Assembly (NCBI GenBank): GCA_024103275.1
Contig: JAGFIV010000116.1
Location: forward strand, 1 to 53,018
From: Flavobacteriales bacterium
GTDB lineage: Bacteria; Bacteroidota; Bacteroidia; Flavobacteriales_F; PHOS-HE28
Length of the DNA stretch: 53,018 nucleotides
Reading direction: 5' to 3'
The notes beneath the pieces were generated by a model, which had not been told where the DNA came from, did no database searches, and saw only the letters and a list, made by a program, of their open reading frames with translations. Below, piece by piece: positions 44,316 to 52,752 of this stretch. The position numbers were made by a program, and so were the translations under genes. How positions within the stretch are numbered: the stretch's first letter is position 1; each line of letters starts with the position of its first letter.

Positions 44316-44897
44316 ATGGAAAACACCAAGCAAGTACAGCTCGCCCCCCAGCGCATGGTGGGCCTGGGCAGCAAGTTCCCCATCTTCAGGAAGAAGGCCT
44401 GTGTGAGCCTGGAAAAGGGCAAGGAATTCACGGAGATCACCAGCGACGACCTGACCAACACCCCCGGCCGCTGGACGGTGATGTTCTGGTGGCCGAAGGA
44501 CTTCACCTTCGTCTGCCCCACGGAGATCGCCGCCTTCAACAAGGCCCATGGCGACTTCGTGGACCGCAACACCCAGCTGATCGGGGCCAGCACCGACAGC
44601 GAGTACGTGCATGCCGCCTGGCGCCGCGACCACGCCGACCTGAAGGACCTGAAATTCCCGATGCTGGCCGATACGAGCAAGAGCCTTTCCGAGGAACTGG
44701 GGATATTGACCGCCGATGAGAAGGTGGCCTACCGCGTGACGTACATCATCGATCCCGATGGCAACGTCCGCTGGGTAAGCGCGTACGACCTGAGCGTGGG
44801 CCGCAGCGTGGACGAGGTGCTGCGCGTGCTGGACGCCCTGCAGACCGATGAACTGTGCCCCTGCAACTGGACCAAGGGTGAAGCAACCCTGAACTAA
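44316..44897 (+). CDS. ahpC: Peroxiredoxin AhpC (AhpD-linked type)
   Basis: 193 residues. It reduces hydrogen peroxide and alkyl peroxides. Peroxidatic Cys67 is in DFTFVCPTEIAAFN; near the C-terminus LCPCNW supplies resolving Cys181 and Cys183, the pattern of AhpC proteins that are reduced by AhpD rather than AhpF. Length is normal for this class. It is the first gene of an operon with ahpD (1 nt apart), divergent from oxyR and downstream of the OxyR operator, so peroxide induction is expected. Confidence 0.95.
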   Translation: MENTKQVQLAPQRMVGLGSKFPIFRKKACVSLEKGKEFTEITSDDLTNTPGRWTVMFWWPKDFTFVCPTEIAAFNKAHGDFVDRNTQLIGASTDSEYVHAAWRRDHADLKDLKFPMLADTSKSLSEELGILTADEKVAYRVTYIIDPDGNVRWVSAYDLSVGRSVDEVLRVLDALQTDELCPCNWTKGEATLN

Positions 44898-44898
44898 G

Positions 44899-45498
44899 AT
44901 GGCCAACACGACCATGGCAGGATATGAGGAGGGTACCCGCGGCGTACTGGAGGAGGTGGGCGTTGCCGCCGACCATGCCAACGCGGCCCTGGAACTCCTG
45001 GGCGCGGTGCCCTCACGCTATGCCCGCGACCTGAAGCTGAACCTGAAGGCGGTGCTGAAAAGCGCGCATTTGGACGACAAGGAAACGGCGTTGCTGGCGT
45101 TGAGCGTGGCGGCCAACCTGAAGAACGACCTGCTGGCCGCCCACTTCAAGGGCCTGGCCATGGCCGCCGGCGCCACGGCGGACGAGGTGGCCGAGGCGGT
45201 GGCCTGTGCCAGCCTGCTATCGGCCAACAACGTGCTGTACCGGTTCCGCCACTTCGCCGGCAAGGAGAAGTACAACGAGCTGCGGCCCGGCCTGCGGATG
45301 AACATCATGATGAACCCCGCCACCGGCAAGCATTTGTTCGAACTGATGAGCCTGGCCGTGAGCGCCGTGAACGGATGTGAGCAGTGCGTGAAGAGCCACG
45401 AGGCCGCGCTGACCGGCATCGGCACCACGGAAGAACAAGTGTGGGACGCCATCCGCATTGCCTCGGTGGTGGCCAGCTACGACCGGATCGTCCATTGA
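44899..45498 (+). CDS. ahpD: AhpD-like alkylhydroperoxidase (carboxymuconolactone decarboxylase fold)
   Basis: 199 residues, all-helical. The redox centre is CEQCVKSHE with Cys160, Cys163 and His167; the preceding motif contains the typical helix AVSAVNG. AhpD reduces AhpC, linking it to lipoamide or dihydrolipoyl proteins in the systems studied. Two halves of the fold are visible (~25-105 and ~130-195). It begins 1 nt after ahpC and ends at a perfect 20-bp terminator. Confidence 0.93.
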   Translation: MANTTMAGYEEGTRGVLEEVGVAADHANAALELLGAVPSRYARDLKLNLKAVLKSAHLDDKETALLALSVAANLKNDLLAAHFKGLAMAAGATADEVAEAVACASLLSANNVLYRFRHFAGKEKYNELRPGLRMNIMMNPATGKHLFELMSLAVSAVNGCEQCVKSHEAALTGIGTTEEQVWDAIRIASVVASYDRIVH

Positions 45499-45510
45499 TC
45501 CCCCGCCCCG

Positions 45511-45554
45511 CCTGCAACAACAAAGCCGCCTTTGGGCGGCTTTGTTGTTGCAGG
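45511..45554. terminator. Perfect 20-bp bidirectional terminator
   Basis: CCTGCAACAACAAAGCCGCC (45511-45530), loop TTTG, and its exact complement to 45554. The stem ends in TTTGTTGTTG on either strand. It lies between the stops of ahpD (+) and the sugar-dehydrogenase gene (-). Confidence 0.85.
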
Positions 45555-45562
45555 CAACCGGC

Positions 45563-48500
45563 TCACGGCAGCTGTTCCGGCCTTGTGGCCGACGGGTCCG
45601 AGCCGCCTATGTTCACAATGATCCGGTCGCGGTCATTGCCCATGCCGGTGTATTTCACCGCTCCATCCAAGTTCACGTCCTGCAAATAATAGCCGTGGAT
45701 GGTGGCCGTGGGGTGTACGCCCCCGATGGCTTGCAGGATGGGGTCCCGGTCGTTGTTCCAGCCCGTGTATTTCAAGGCACCGTCGTTCACCGTGTTGCCC
45801 GCCCACAAGCCCAGGATGCCTGGGGCCAGCTCCTTTCGCGTGCCGGTCCCCGAGGTGCCCCTCCTGGGATCGGTGAAATCGACCAACGTGCCTTGCCTGT
45901 CCACCATGACATGCGTGTTGGTGACCACCCCCAAATGGTTCCGGTGCCGCACCGCCACGAAATAATTGTCCGCCGGCACGCTGAAGAGCAGCCGTTCACG
46001 GCCGTTCACGTCCACCACATCGCCGTCCCTTTGCAACAACGCCGCCTGGGTGGCGATGATCTGTGATACGTTGCCTTTGTTGCGCAGCTCCACGAGCACC
46101 CAATCGACGATGGCGTTTTTCCCTTCAGTGCCAAACGTGGTTGACGGCACGGACTCGCCGCTGCTGCCCACACGCGTGTACCCCAGGCCCGTGTATGGCT
46201 CTTGCAAGGGCAGCGCGCCCATGGCGCGGAGGTCATCACCCATCAGGCGCGTACCGGCATCAAACGGACCATCCAAGGCCATCCTCATCTTCACGCCGGG
46301 GCCGCAGTCCTGCCAGCGTGCCAGGTATGCACCACCCACGACGGTGAGCGTCGGGAACCCGGGACGGGTCCACCAGGCTGTTACATGGTCGCCCCCGCTG
46401 CCTTCCTTGTGCAGGAATTCAAAGTAGTAGTACTTCCCGGCGATCAACGGGATGGAATCGCTTTTCTGGGTGGGATACTTGTCGAACTGGTTGGTGTTGG
46501 TATATCCGGGGACCTGGCAAATGGGCACTTTCAGCTCCGGTTCGGCATTGGCACTGAGGTAAAACACCGAGGCATCGTCCGAGGTGATGGCGAAGGTGTA
46601 TTTCCCCGTGGTGGGCGGGATGATATAGCCCCGCATGCGGGTGCCATAATTGTTCATGGCGTTCACCGGGCCTTGGATGCTGGAGGGATAGGTGGTCCCG
46701 TCCGGCGAATCGGGAAAACGGGCATTGTTGATGAGATCGTTGATGCTGGTCCCCGAGATCCCGGTCCAATACTCGCGCAGGATGGAGCCTGCGGGCCCGA
46801 CACATTGGGGCGGATCCATATTGTACCCGCGAACCACCACCGTGGTGGAGCTGGACAGGCCGTCGTCATCCGTGACGGTCAGCTGCACGAGGTAGTCGCC
46901 GGTCTCGGTGAATGTCTTGGAAACCTGCGGACCGTCCGCAGTAGTGCCGTCACCGAAGTCCCAATGAAAGGACTCGATGGTCCCGTTGTCCACGCTCTTG
47001 AGCCCGTCCAGTTGCGCGTTGAACGGCACGATGCCCTGCACCTGGGAGGCCATGATCACCGGCGTAGGGGCAATACGGGCACAGTCCGGATAGAGGTGGT
47101 TCGTCACCGTGGTGCCCAGGCCTCCTGGATCGGTAACGGTAAGGGATACCTCGTAATGGAACGGATCCCCGTAGCATCCCACCCCGGAAATGACCGTGGA
47201 GGTGGACGCGGCGGTATCGATGGGTTCCGGATGGGTATGGATGTTGTGGTGCAACACGGTCCTCCACGCGTAGGCCAGTTCACCCGCCGGGCTTTCCGCA
47301 TCGCTCACCGCTGCCGCCAGGGTGATGGTGGTGTCCACCCCCACCGGATAGAGCTGCCCATCGGGGAAGCTGGTGATGGAAACCACGGGCGGCGTGTTGT
47401 TGACGTTGACCTTGATGGTGGCGGTGTTGGGCTGGTTCTGGTCATCGCGTACCGTGAGCGAGACCGTATAGGCCGTGGGCACGCCCGGTGAGGCGTTGAA
47501 GGTGTGCGAGGGACCGGCCTCGGTGCTCGTGCCGCCATCACCGAAATTCCAGAGATAGGAAAGCGGCCCGTTCTCAGGGTCGCTGCTGGCGGTCCCGTCG
47601 AATTGCACGGTTAGCGGGGCCGGGCCGTACAGGATGTCCTGTTCGGCCACGGCCACGGGCGGCAGGTTGGTATAACCGATGGGTGACACCTTGCGGATCT
47701 GCCCGGTTTCATACCGTACATACCAAAGTGCACCATCCGGGCCCTCGCGAATGCACACGATGGCCCCCATGTTGGAGGCGAAGTTGTACACCTGCATGGC
47801 CTTGTTGTCCGGTGACATGGTAACCCTGCGCATCCAGCCGCCCGCATAGTCGGCGATGAAGTAGCTTCCCTGGTATCCCTGCGGCCACCCCACCCCGGCC
47901 ACGAAGGCCGCGCCCACCGAGGCATTGCCGCCGAAACGCGGGCCCGGCACCGGGGACGACGGGTCGTCCAGGTCGTAGCTCACCGCGGTGTTCCCGGAAA
48001 AGGCGCTGCACCGGGAGCGGTTGCCGTGCAACCAATCGATCACGGGGCGTGCGTTGGTGAACACAGGGATGTTCGGCGGTACCAATTGCCCGGGATCGCA
48101 TGGATTGGGCAGGCCGATCAGGTGTGTCGGGCGGTCTTGGACGATCAGGTCCTGGAAATCGAAATATGGCTTGGTGCAACCGGCCATGCCAAAGAGCGGA
48201 TTGGGCGCGTCCCGGTTCTGGGTGAGGGCGGCCGAATAGCCCAGATGGGCGTCCATCCCCTCGAAAATGGGCCAGCCGAAGTTCATGCCCCCTGCCGTGC
48301 AAACATCCATCTCCTCAAAGCTCGTCAGGCCGACATCGCCGATGTAGAACACGCCTGGATCGCCCAGGGCCGGATCGGTGGACCCCGTTCCGGGACGGCG
48401 GGTGAACCGGTACGGGTTGCGCAATCCCAGGGCCCAAACCCGGCTGCGCGGGGAACGCGGGGCCGAGGCATCGTAGAACGGGTTGCTGGGCAGCCCGTCC

Positions 48501-49255
48501 CCGGTGGCAGGGTCCACGCGCATGATCTTGCCGTTCATGCAATCGACCAACTGCGAACGCAACGAGCCCACATTCTCGGCAGGGGTGATGATGCTGTCCG
48601 CCAACGCCTGTGCATAATAGGTGGGCGGGTCCGACCCCACGTCGACCGTGTTGTAGCTGGCACCATCCCCGGTGGACAGCAGCAACGTGCCATCACTGCC
48701 GAACACCAGCGCCCCCGTGCTATGGGACTCGAACAGCAGCGGCACCCCCGTCTTCTTGGTCTCACCGATCAGGATCAGCCGGCTGGCGGGGTTCACCGTG
48801 TTGAAATCAGGGCCGATGGCCGTATAGCGCGTCAGCCGCATGATGGTGGCGCTGAAATACTCGTTTGATGCGGGGTTGTAATTCGGCGTACCATAGTTCA
48901 TCAGGTAATGGCGGTCCACCGTGTACAAGAGGTAGATATATCCGTTGACCAGGAAATTCGGGTCCAAGGTGAAGCCCAGGCAGCCGTGGTCACGCCAATT
49001 GCCCACTTCCTCGCTGATATCGATCAACGGCTGTGCCCGCTTCACGCCGTTCTCCACGATCCAAACCTTGCCAGCCTTTTCCCATACATAGAGCCGGTCG
49101 TTGGCGTCGAACGTGAAGCCCACGGGCTCGGTGAACCCGCTGACCACCACGGCATCATTGAATCCTGTCGGCACACTTTGGCCCCGAGCGGGCCACCAGG
49201 CCAAGAAACCGATAAGCAAGGAAAAACCACAGCTGCCGAATAGTTTCTGTTTCAT
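45563..49255 (-). CDS. Secreted sugar dehydrogenase-like/PKD/PA14 protein with dockerin-like C-terminus
   Basis: 1230 residues; signal peptide MKQKLFGSCGFSLLIGFLAW...ARGQ. Domain order: glucose/sorbosone dehydrogenase beta-propeller (~30-525: FTEPVGFTFDANDRLYVWEKAG, GALVFGSDGTLLLSTGDG, RVWALGLRNPYRF), PKD 1 (~530-620: FGDGGTSTEAGPSHTF), a beta segment, PKD 2 (~728-810: DFGDGTTADG), PA14 (~825-960: TTGKYTFAITSDDASVFYL), then a C-terminal unit. The last ~70 residues carry two copies of an NDG/NLDG...KYTG..NDRD motif resembling duplicated dockerin calcium loops, ending TRPEQLP; a standard T9SS domain is absent. Likely a surface polysaccharide-oxidising or -binding protein; PQQ-dependent activity is untested. 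ATG 49255 was chosen for the signal peptide. Confidence 0.9.
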   Translation of the reverse strand: MKQKLFGSCGFSLLIGFLAWWPARGQSVPTGFNDAVVVSGFTEPVGFTFDANDRLYVWEKAGKVWIVENGVKRAQPLIDISEEVGNWRDHGCLGFTLDPNFLVNGYIYLLYTVDRHYLMNYGTPNYNPASNEYFSATIMRLTRYTAIGPDFNTVNPASRLILIGETKKTGVPLLFESHSTGALVFGSDGTLLLSTGDGASYNTVDVGSDPPTYYAQALADSIITPAENVGSLRSQLVDCMNGKIMRVDPATGDGLPSNPFYDASAPRSPRSRVWALGLRNPYRFTRRPGTGSTDPALGDPGVFYIGDVGLTSFEEMDVCTAGGMNFGWPIFEGMDAHLGYSAALTQNRDAPNPLFGMAGCTKPYFDFQDLIVQDRPTHLIGLPNPCDPGQLVPPNIPVFTNARPVIDWLHGNRSRCSAFSGNTAVSYDLDDPSSPVPGPRFGGNASVGAAFVAGVGWPQGYQGSYFIADYAGGWMRRVTMSPDNKAMQVYNFASNMGAIVCIREGPDGALWYVRYETGQIRKVSPIGYTNLPPVAVAEQDILYGPAPLTVQFDGTASSDPENGPLSYLWNFGDGGTSTEAGPSHTFNASPGVPTAYTVSLTVRDDQNQPNTATIKVNVNNTPPVVSITSFPDGQLYPVGVDTTITLAAAVSDAESPAGELAYAWRTVLHHNIHTHPEPIDTAASTSTVISGVGCYGDPFHYEVSLTVTDPGGLGTTVTNHLYPDCARIAPTPVIMASQVQGIVPFNAQLDGLKSVDNGTIESFHWDFGDGTTADGPQVSKTFTETGDYLVQLTVTDDDGLSSSTTVVVRGYNMDPPQCVGPAGSILREYWTGISGTSINDLINNARFPDSPDGTTYPSSIQGPVNAMNNYGTRMRGYIIPPTTGKYTFAITSDDASVFYLSANAEPELKVPICQVPGYTNTNQFDKYPTQKSDSIPLIAGKYYYFEFLHKEGSGGDHVTAWWTRPGFPTLTVVGGAYLARWQDCGPGVKMRMALDGPFDAGTRLMGDDLRAMGALPLQEPYTGLGYTRVGSSGESVPSTTFGTEGKNAIVDWVLVELRNKGNVSQIIATQAALLQRDGDVVDVNGRERLLFSVPADNYFVAVRHRNHLGVVTNTHVMVDRQGTLVDFTDPRRGTSGTGTRKELAPGILGLWAGNTVNDGALKYTGWNNDRDPILQAIGGVHPTATIHGYYLQDVNLDGAVKYTGMGNDRDRIIVNIGGSDPSATRPEQLP

Positions 49256-49523
49256 CAGATAGCATTTTCGTCGGTACCGGATCTCGAATGGTCGAGCAAA
49301 TTTCGTTCTCCAGCGAAGAATAGTCAACCTCCCGGGGCTTTACTTTTCAACCGTATGCGATACGGACGAAGGCCATTTCGCAGGCCCTCGAAATCCTTCC
49401 GGTGCCCGCAGTGTGGATAAAGCTTCCGAGGAGCAAGCAGCCACCGGCGGCATACAAGGGCCTCGTCCACAGGTATCAGGCGGTACCTTGCCCAAGCCTG
49501 ACAATTGCCAACCAATTCAAGGA
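49256..49523. other. Non-coding divergent region
   Basis: About 270 bp between the giant protein gene (-) and the TolB-like gene (+). The minus frame covering 49324-49620 has no family resemblance. No repeat or strong hairpin was recognised. Confidence 0.35.
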
Positions 49524-49531
49524 TAGCTTCG
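49524..49531 (+). promoter_or_regulatory. -7 box TAGCTTCG
   Basis: One mismatch to TAnnTTTG, 16 nt before ATG 49548. Confidence 0.35.
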
Positions 49532-49547
49532 CCGCCCATTTTCAACC

Positions 49548-50684
49548 ATGAAGCACACCATAGCCCTTCTCCCTCTGGCCGCCCTGCTGGGCTGCACCGC
49601 AAGTCCCACGACCGAAACAACCACGCCGCCTCCGCCCCAAGAAACGGTGGCGATCGTGCCGGACAGTTCGTACTGGACCTCCGACTCGCTGATCGACTCC
49701 CTGGAGCGCAAGCATTTCGAGCATCTGCGGCAGCTCACCTTCGGCGGGGACAACGCGGAGGCCTATTGGAGCTTTGATGGCCAAAAGCTCGTCTTCCAGG
49801 CCACCAACCCCGCCTGGGGCGAATCCTGCGACCAGATCTACTTCTTCAACCCCTTCACCGACGACCTGAAGAACAACCGGCCCAAGCGCCTGAGCAACAA
49901 TGGCGGCCGCACCACGTGCAGCTATTTCCTGCCGGGCGACACCACCGTACTGTTCGCCAGCACCCACCTGGGCGATACGGCCTGCCCGCCGGTGCCGCCG
50001 CACGTACCGGGAGGAAAGTACACCTGGCCCATCTACCCCAGCTTCGACATCTTCGTGAGCGACCTGGACGGCAACCTCGTGAAGCGCCTGACCGACACGC
50101 CCGGGTACGATGCGGAAGGCACCGTTTCCCCCAAAGGCGACCGCATCGTGTTCACCAGCATGCGCAACGGCGACCTGGACCTGTACACGATGAACATCGA
50201 CGGCAGCGACGTGAAGCAGATCACCAACGAGCCCGGATATGACGGCGGGGCCTTCTTCAGCCCTGACGGCAGCAAGCTGGTGTGGCGTGCCAGCCGCCCC
50301 AAGACCCCGGAGGAACTGAAGGAATACCAGGACCTGCTGAAGCAAGGATTGGTGCAACCCACCCAGATGGAAGTGTTCATCGCCAACGCGGACGGCAGCG
50401 ATGCCAAGCAGATCACCTCCCTGGGCCAAGCCAACTGGGCACCCTACTGGCACCCGGACGGCAAGCACATCATCTTCGCCACCAACCACCGCAGCAAGCG
50501 CGGCTTCCCCTTCACCCTGTTCATGATCGATACCGACGGGAACAACCTGGAACAGATCACCGAGACGGACCAGTTCGATGCGTTCCCGGTGTTCAGCCGC
50601 GACGGCAAATACCTCATGTTCAGCAGCAATCGCGGCGGGGTGAACAACGAGACCAACCTCTTTATCGCCAAGTGGAAGAACTGA
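49548..50684 (+). CDS. Lipoprotein with TolB-like PD40 propeller
   Basis: 378 residues. Lipobox LLGC (Cys16) after a hydrophobic stretch, then a Thr/Pro-rich linker. The rest is a PD40/WD40-like beta-propeller with repeats of the form AYWSFDGQKLVFQA, GTVSPKGDRIVFTS, GAFFSPDGSKLVWRA, PYWHPDGKHIIFATN and VFSRDGKYLMFSSN. Such propellers bind proteins or peptides; TolB itself works with Pal, but Bacteroidota have many stand-alone versions. The role is unknown. It is followed by a good intrinsic terminator. Confidence 0.9.
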   Translation: MKHTIALLPLAALLGCTASPTTETTTPPPPQETVAIVPDSSYWTSDSLIDSLERKHFEHLRQLTFGGDNAEAYWSFDGQKLVFQATNPAWGESCDQIYFFNPFTDDLKNNRPKRLSNNGGRTTCSYFLPGDTTVLFASTHLGDTACPPVPPHVPGGKYTWPIYPSFDIFVSDLDGNLVKRLTDTPGYDAEGTVSPKGDRIVFTSMRNGDLDLYTMNIDGSDVKQITNEPGYDGGAFFSPDGSKLVWRASRPKTPEELKEYQDLLKQGLVQPTQMEVFIANADGSDAKQITSLGQANWAPYWHPDGKHIIFATNHRSKRGFPFTLFMIDTDGNNLEQITETDQFDAFPVFSRDGKYLMFSSNRGGVNNETNLFIAKWKN

Positions 50685-50703
50685 TCCCGGCGTGAGACCT
50701 GTG

Positions 50704-50738
50704 AAAAGGGGCGGAAGGGCAACCGACCGCCCCTTTTT
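50704..50738 (+). terminator. Intrinsic terminator
   Basis: AAAAGGGGCGG pairs with CCGCCCCTTTT over a 12-nt loop and continues into TTTTTAT, 20 nt after the TolB-like stop. Confidence 0.85.
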
Positions 50739-50769
50739 ATAAACAGCCGTCGCCTAACGCCGTGGGGGC

Positions 50770-50777
50770 CAACTTTG
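50770..50777 (+). promoter_or_regulatory. -7-like box CAACTTTG
   Basis: One mismatch to TAnnTTTG, 8 nt before ATG 50786. Confidence 0.35.
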
Positions 50778-50785
50778 CACCCCAC

Positions 50786-51124
50786 ATGCAGGATACCACG
50801 GAAAAGAAGCCGACCTGGATGGAGCGCCTGGGCAAGCGCTGGGGCGTGAGCACCGTCCGTGCCGGGATCATCCTGGTGGTGTTTGCCTGCACCGGCTTCA
50901 CGGTCATGTTCCTGAAGCAGCCGGTGGTGGGCTATTTCACGGAGAACGGTGAGCAGCCGCTGCTGTTCTCCATTGCCTACTACGTGCTGATCCTCCCGTT
51001 CTACAACGTGATCCTGCTGATTTACGGGGCGCTGTTCGGCCAGTTCAGGTTCTTCTGGGAATTCGAGAAGCGGTTCTTTGGCCGGCTGCTGGGCCGCAAG
51101 CCGAAGGATCAATCGCCCAAGTGA
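50786..51124 (+). CDS. DUF6787 family small membrane protein
   Basis: 112 residues. After WMERLGKRWGV, two hydrophobic segments (~30-50 and ~70-95), then the family mark GALFGQFRFFWEFEKRF and a basic tail. It matches the DUF6787 family of Bacteroidota, small two-TM proteins of unknown function. The 3' end overlaps vsr on the opposite strand by 16 bp. Confidence 0.85.
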   Translation: MQDTTEKKPTWMERLGKRWGVSTVRAGIILVVFACTGFTVMFLKQPVVGYFTENGEQPLLFSIAYYVLILPFYNVILLIYGALFGQFRFFWEFEKRFFGRLLGRKPKDQSPK

Positions 51125-51570
51125 GGCGCATCCAAGGCCCGCTGTACGCGGCGCACCACGGCATCGGGGTTTTTCCGGAAGCGGCACTCCCAGGCGGTGA
51201 CCACCCGCCAGCCCGCCTTGCGCAGGGCACGCAGGTTCCGCCGGTCGCGCCGTACGTTGCGGTCCAGCTTCTCATCCCAGAAATCCTGGTGCGTCTTGGG
51301 CCGCGGCGGTTGGCAATGCGGGCAGCAGTGCCAGAAGCAGCCATGGACGAACACCGCCACCTTGCGGCCCACGAAAGCCACATCGGGCTTGCCGGGCACC
51401 TTGGCGTAGTTGAGCCGGTAGCCCCGGATGCCCGCCTTCGTCAAAGCCGCACGCAGCGCCAACTCCGGCTTGGTGTTCTTTCCGCGGATGCGGCTCATCT
51501 GCTCGCTCACGCGGGGATCCACCGGAAAGGGCGCCCGGCCATCGCGGAGGTAGCTGTGCACCTTGGCCAT
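51109..51570 (-). CDS. vsr: Very short patch repair endonuclease
   Basis: 153 residues. Vsr nicks at T-G mismatches left by deamination of 5-methylcytosine. Motifs: RIRGKNTKPELALRAAL, LNYAKVPGKPDVAF with the catalytic Asp, VFVHGCFWHCCPHC with the metal/catalytic His and the structural Cys/His, and RKAGWRVVTAWEC. The partner 5-methylcytosine methyltransferase (Dcm-like) is not in the window, so it is orphan here. It starts 43 bp from the divergent SMR gene; a GACCTTTG box lies 5 nt upstream. Confidence 0.95.
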   Translation of the reverse strand: MAKVHSYLRDGRAPFPVDPRVSEQMSRIRGKNTKPELALRAALTKAGIRGYRLNYAKVPGKPDVAFVGRKVAVFVHGCFWHCCPHCQPPRPKTHQDFWDEKLDRNVRRDRRNLRALRKAGWRVVTAWECRFRKNPDAVVRRVQRALDAPHLGD

Positions 51571-51575
51571 GCCTG

Positions 51576-51583
51576 CAAAGGTC
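51576..51583 (-). promoter_or_regulatory. -7-like box GACCTTTG of vsr
   Basis: One mismatch to TAnnTTTG, 5 nt before ATG 51570. Confidence 0.35.
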
Positions 51584-51601
51584 GCAAACAGGGCTGCTGG
51601 C

Positions 51602-51609
51602 TTTCTTTG
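51602..51609 (+). promoter_or_regulatory. -7-like box TTTCTTTG
   Basis: One mismatch to TAnnTTTG, 4 nt before ATG 51614. The -7 boxes of vsr and this gene lie 18 bp apart, back to back. Confidence 0.3.
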
Positions 51610-51613
51610 CCGC

Positions 51614-51940
51614 ATGAACTGGATACTCCTGATCCTCGGCGGGTTGTTCGAGGTGGGCTTCACCACGAGCATGGGCAAGGCACAAACTTCCACGGGCAAC
51701 ACGGCCCTGCTATGGTGGCTCAGCTTTGCCGTCAGCGTCAGTCTGAGCATGTACCTGCTGCACCGCGCCACCCTCACCATTCCCATGGGGACCGGCTATG
51801 CGGTATGGGCCGGAATCGGCGCGGTGGGCACGGCCCTGATGGGGATCTTCTTCTTCAAGGAACCTACCGATTTCTGGCGGGTGTTCTTCATTTTCACCCT
51901 TGTTGCCAGCATTGTGGGGCTGAAGCTGGTGAGCCGCTGA
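51614..51940 (+). CDS. sugE: SMR transporter, SugE/Gdx (guanidinium exporter) type
   Basis: 108 residues, four TM helices. The SMR membrane Glu is in GGLFEVGFTT (Glu13). The block TIPMGTGYAVWAGIGAVGTALMGI matches the SugE/Gdx signature rather than EmrE. Family knowledge: Gdx proteins are proton-coupled guanidinium exporters working as antiparallel dimers. No guanidine riboswitch can fit in the 43-bp upstream gap, unlike many gdx genes. Convergent with the FrnE-like gene; a word-repeat region separates them. Confidence 0.9.
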   Translation: MNWILLILGGLFEVGFTTSMGKAQTSTGNTALLWWLSFAVSVSLSMYLLHRATLTIPMGTGYAVWAGIGAVGTALMGIFFFKEPTDFWRVFFIFTLVASIVGLKLVSR

Positions 51941-52038
51941 GAAAAGCTGAAAGGGGAAAGCTGAAAATGGAGTCCTCTGTTGTTCGTTGCCGGTTGTGAG
52001 GGAGTATACCACGCAGCTGACAACTGACAACCTAGCAA
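51941..52038. repeat. Low-complexity word repeats between convergent genes
   Basis: Left half repeats AAAGCTGAAA (GAAAAGCTGAAAGGGGAAAG, then GCTGAAAATGG); right half repeats CAACTGACAAC/CAGCTGACAAC words. A GGTTGT ... ACAACC pair can form a weak hairpin. Like 3655-3705 it lies between convergent stops, so it may act as a bidirectional terminator. Confidence 0.45.
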
Positions 52039-52677
52039 CTAGCCCCGCTCCTTCCACGCCTGGTTCAACGCCCCCAGGAAGTGCCCGCTGGGCTGCGCGC
52101 CGGTAACGGCATACTTGTCGGCCAGCACGAAGAAGGGTACGCCGCGCACGCCGATCTGCTGCGCCTCGTATTCATCCAGGTGTACCGCCTCGGTGTAGGC
52201 ATCGCTCGCCAGCATGGCGGCCACCTCCGGGCCGTCCAGCCCGATCTCTTCGCCGATCTCCCTCAGCTTGGCGTGGTCGCCGATGTGCTCGCCCAACACG
52301 AAGTGCGCCCTGAACAGGCGTTCCCCGGCCTCCGCGCCCTTGCCCTTGGTCTTGGCCATTTGGATCAGGCGGTGGGCATCGAAGGAGCTGCCCATGATGG
52401 CCTTGTCCATGTCGTACTCCAGCCCCACCGTGCGGGCACGTTCCACCACCCCGGCCACCATCTCCTTGGCCTGCTCGCGGGTGCGCCCGTACTTCTTCGC
52501 CAGGTGGTCGTACATGTCATCGGGGCTCCGTACCGGTGCCTCGCGGTCCAGCTCAAAGCTCTTCCACTCCACCTCCACTTCGTGTCGGTGCTCGAATTGT
52601 GCCAAGGCCTTCTCAAACTCGCGCTTGCCGATATAGCAGTAGGGACATACCACGTCCGACCAGATCTGAACGTTCAT
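52039..52677 (-). CDS. FrnE-like DsbA-family oxidoreductase
   Basis: 212 residues. Thioredoxin fold with the redox motif Cys11-Pro-Tyr-Cys14 in SDVVCPYCYIGKREFE, a helical insertion (~65-155), and a cis-Pro segment GVRGVPFFVLADKYAV. There is no signal peptide, as usual for cytosolic FrnE/DsbA-like proteins. Proposed roles in the family are disulfide exchange or isomerisation under oxidative stress. ATG 52677 was chosen because conserved sequence starts immediately. Confidence 0.93.
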   Translation of the reverse strand: MNVQIWSDVVCPYCYIGKREFEKALAQFEHRHEVEVEWKSFELDREAPVRSPDDMYDHLAKKYGRTREQAKEMVAGVVERARTVGLEYDMDKAIMGSSFDAHRLIQMAKTKGKGAEAGERLFRAHFVLGEHIGDHAKLREIGEEIGLDGPEVAAMLASDAYTEAVHLDEYEAQQIGVRGVPFFVLADKYAVTGAQPSGHFLGALNQAWKERG

Positions 52678-52752
52678 GATGCCGTAAAGGTCGGGCAAGC
52701 AGCCGGAAGGCCGCCCATCCGGACGACCTTCCGTGTTGCAATGCGGTATGGA

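Noticed and set aside
49324..49620. 98-residue minus-strand frame upstream of the TolB-like gene
   Set aside because: No family resemblance and it overlaps the start of a clear lipoprotein gene.
51571..51613. Guanidine riboswitch before sugE
   Set aside because: Only 43 bp lie between vsr and sugE, too short for any known guanidine riboswitch, and no motif is visible.
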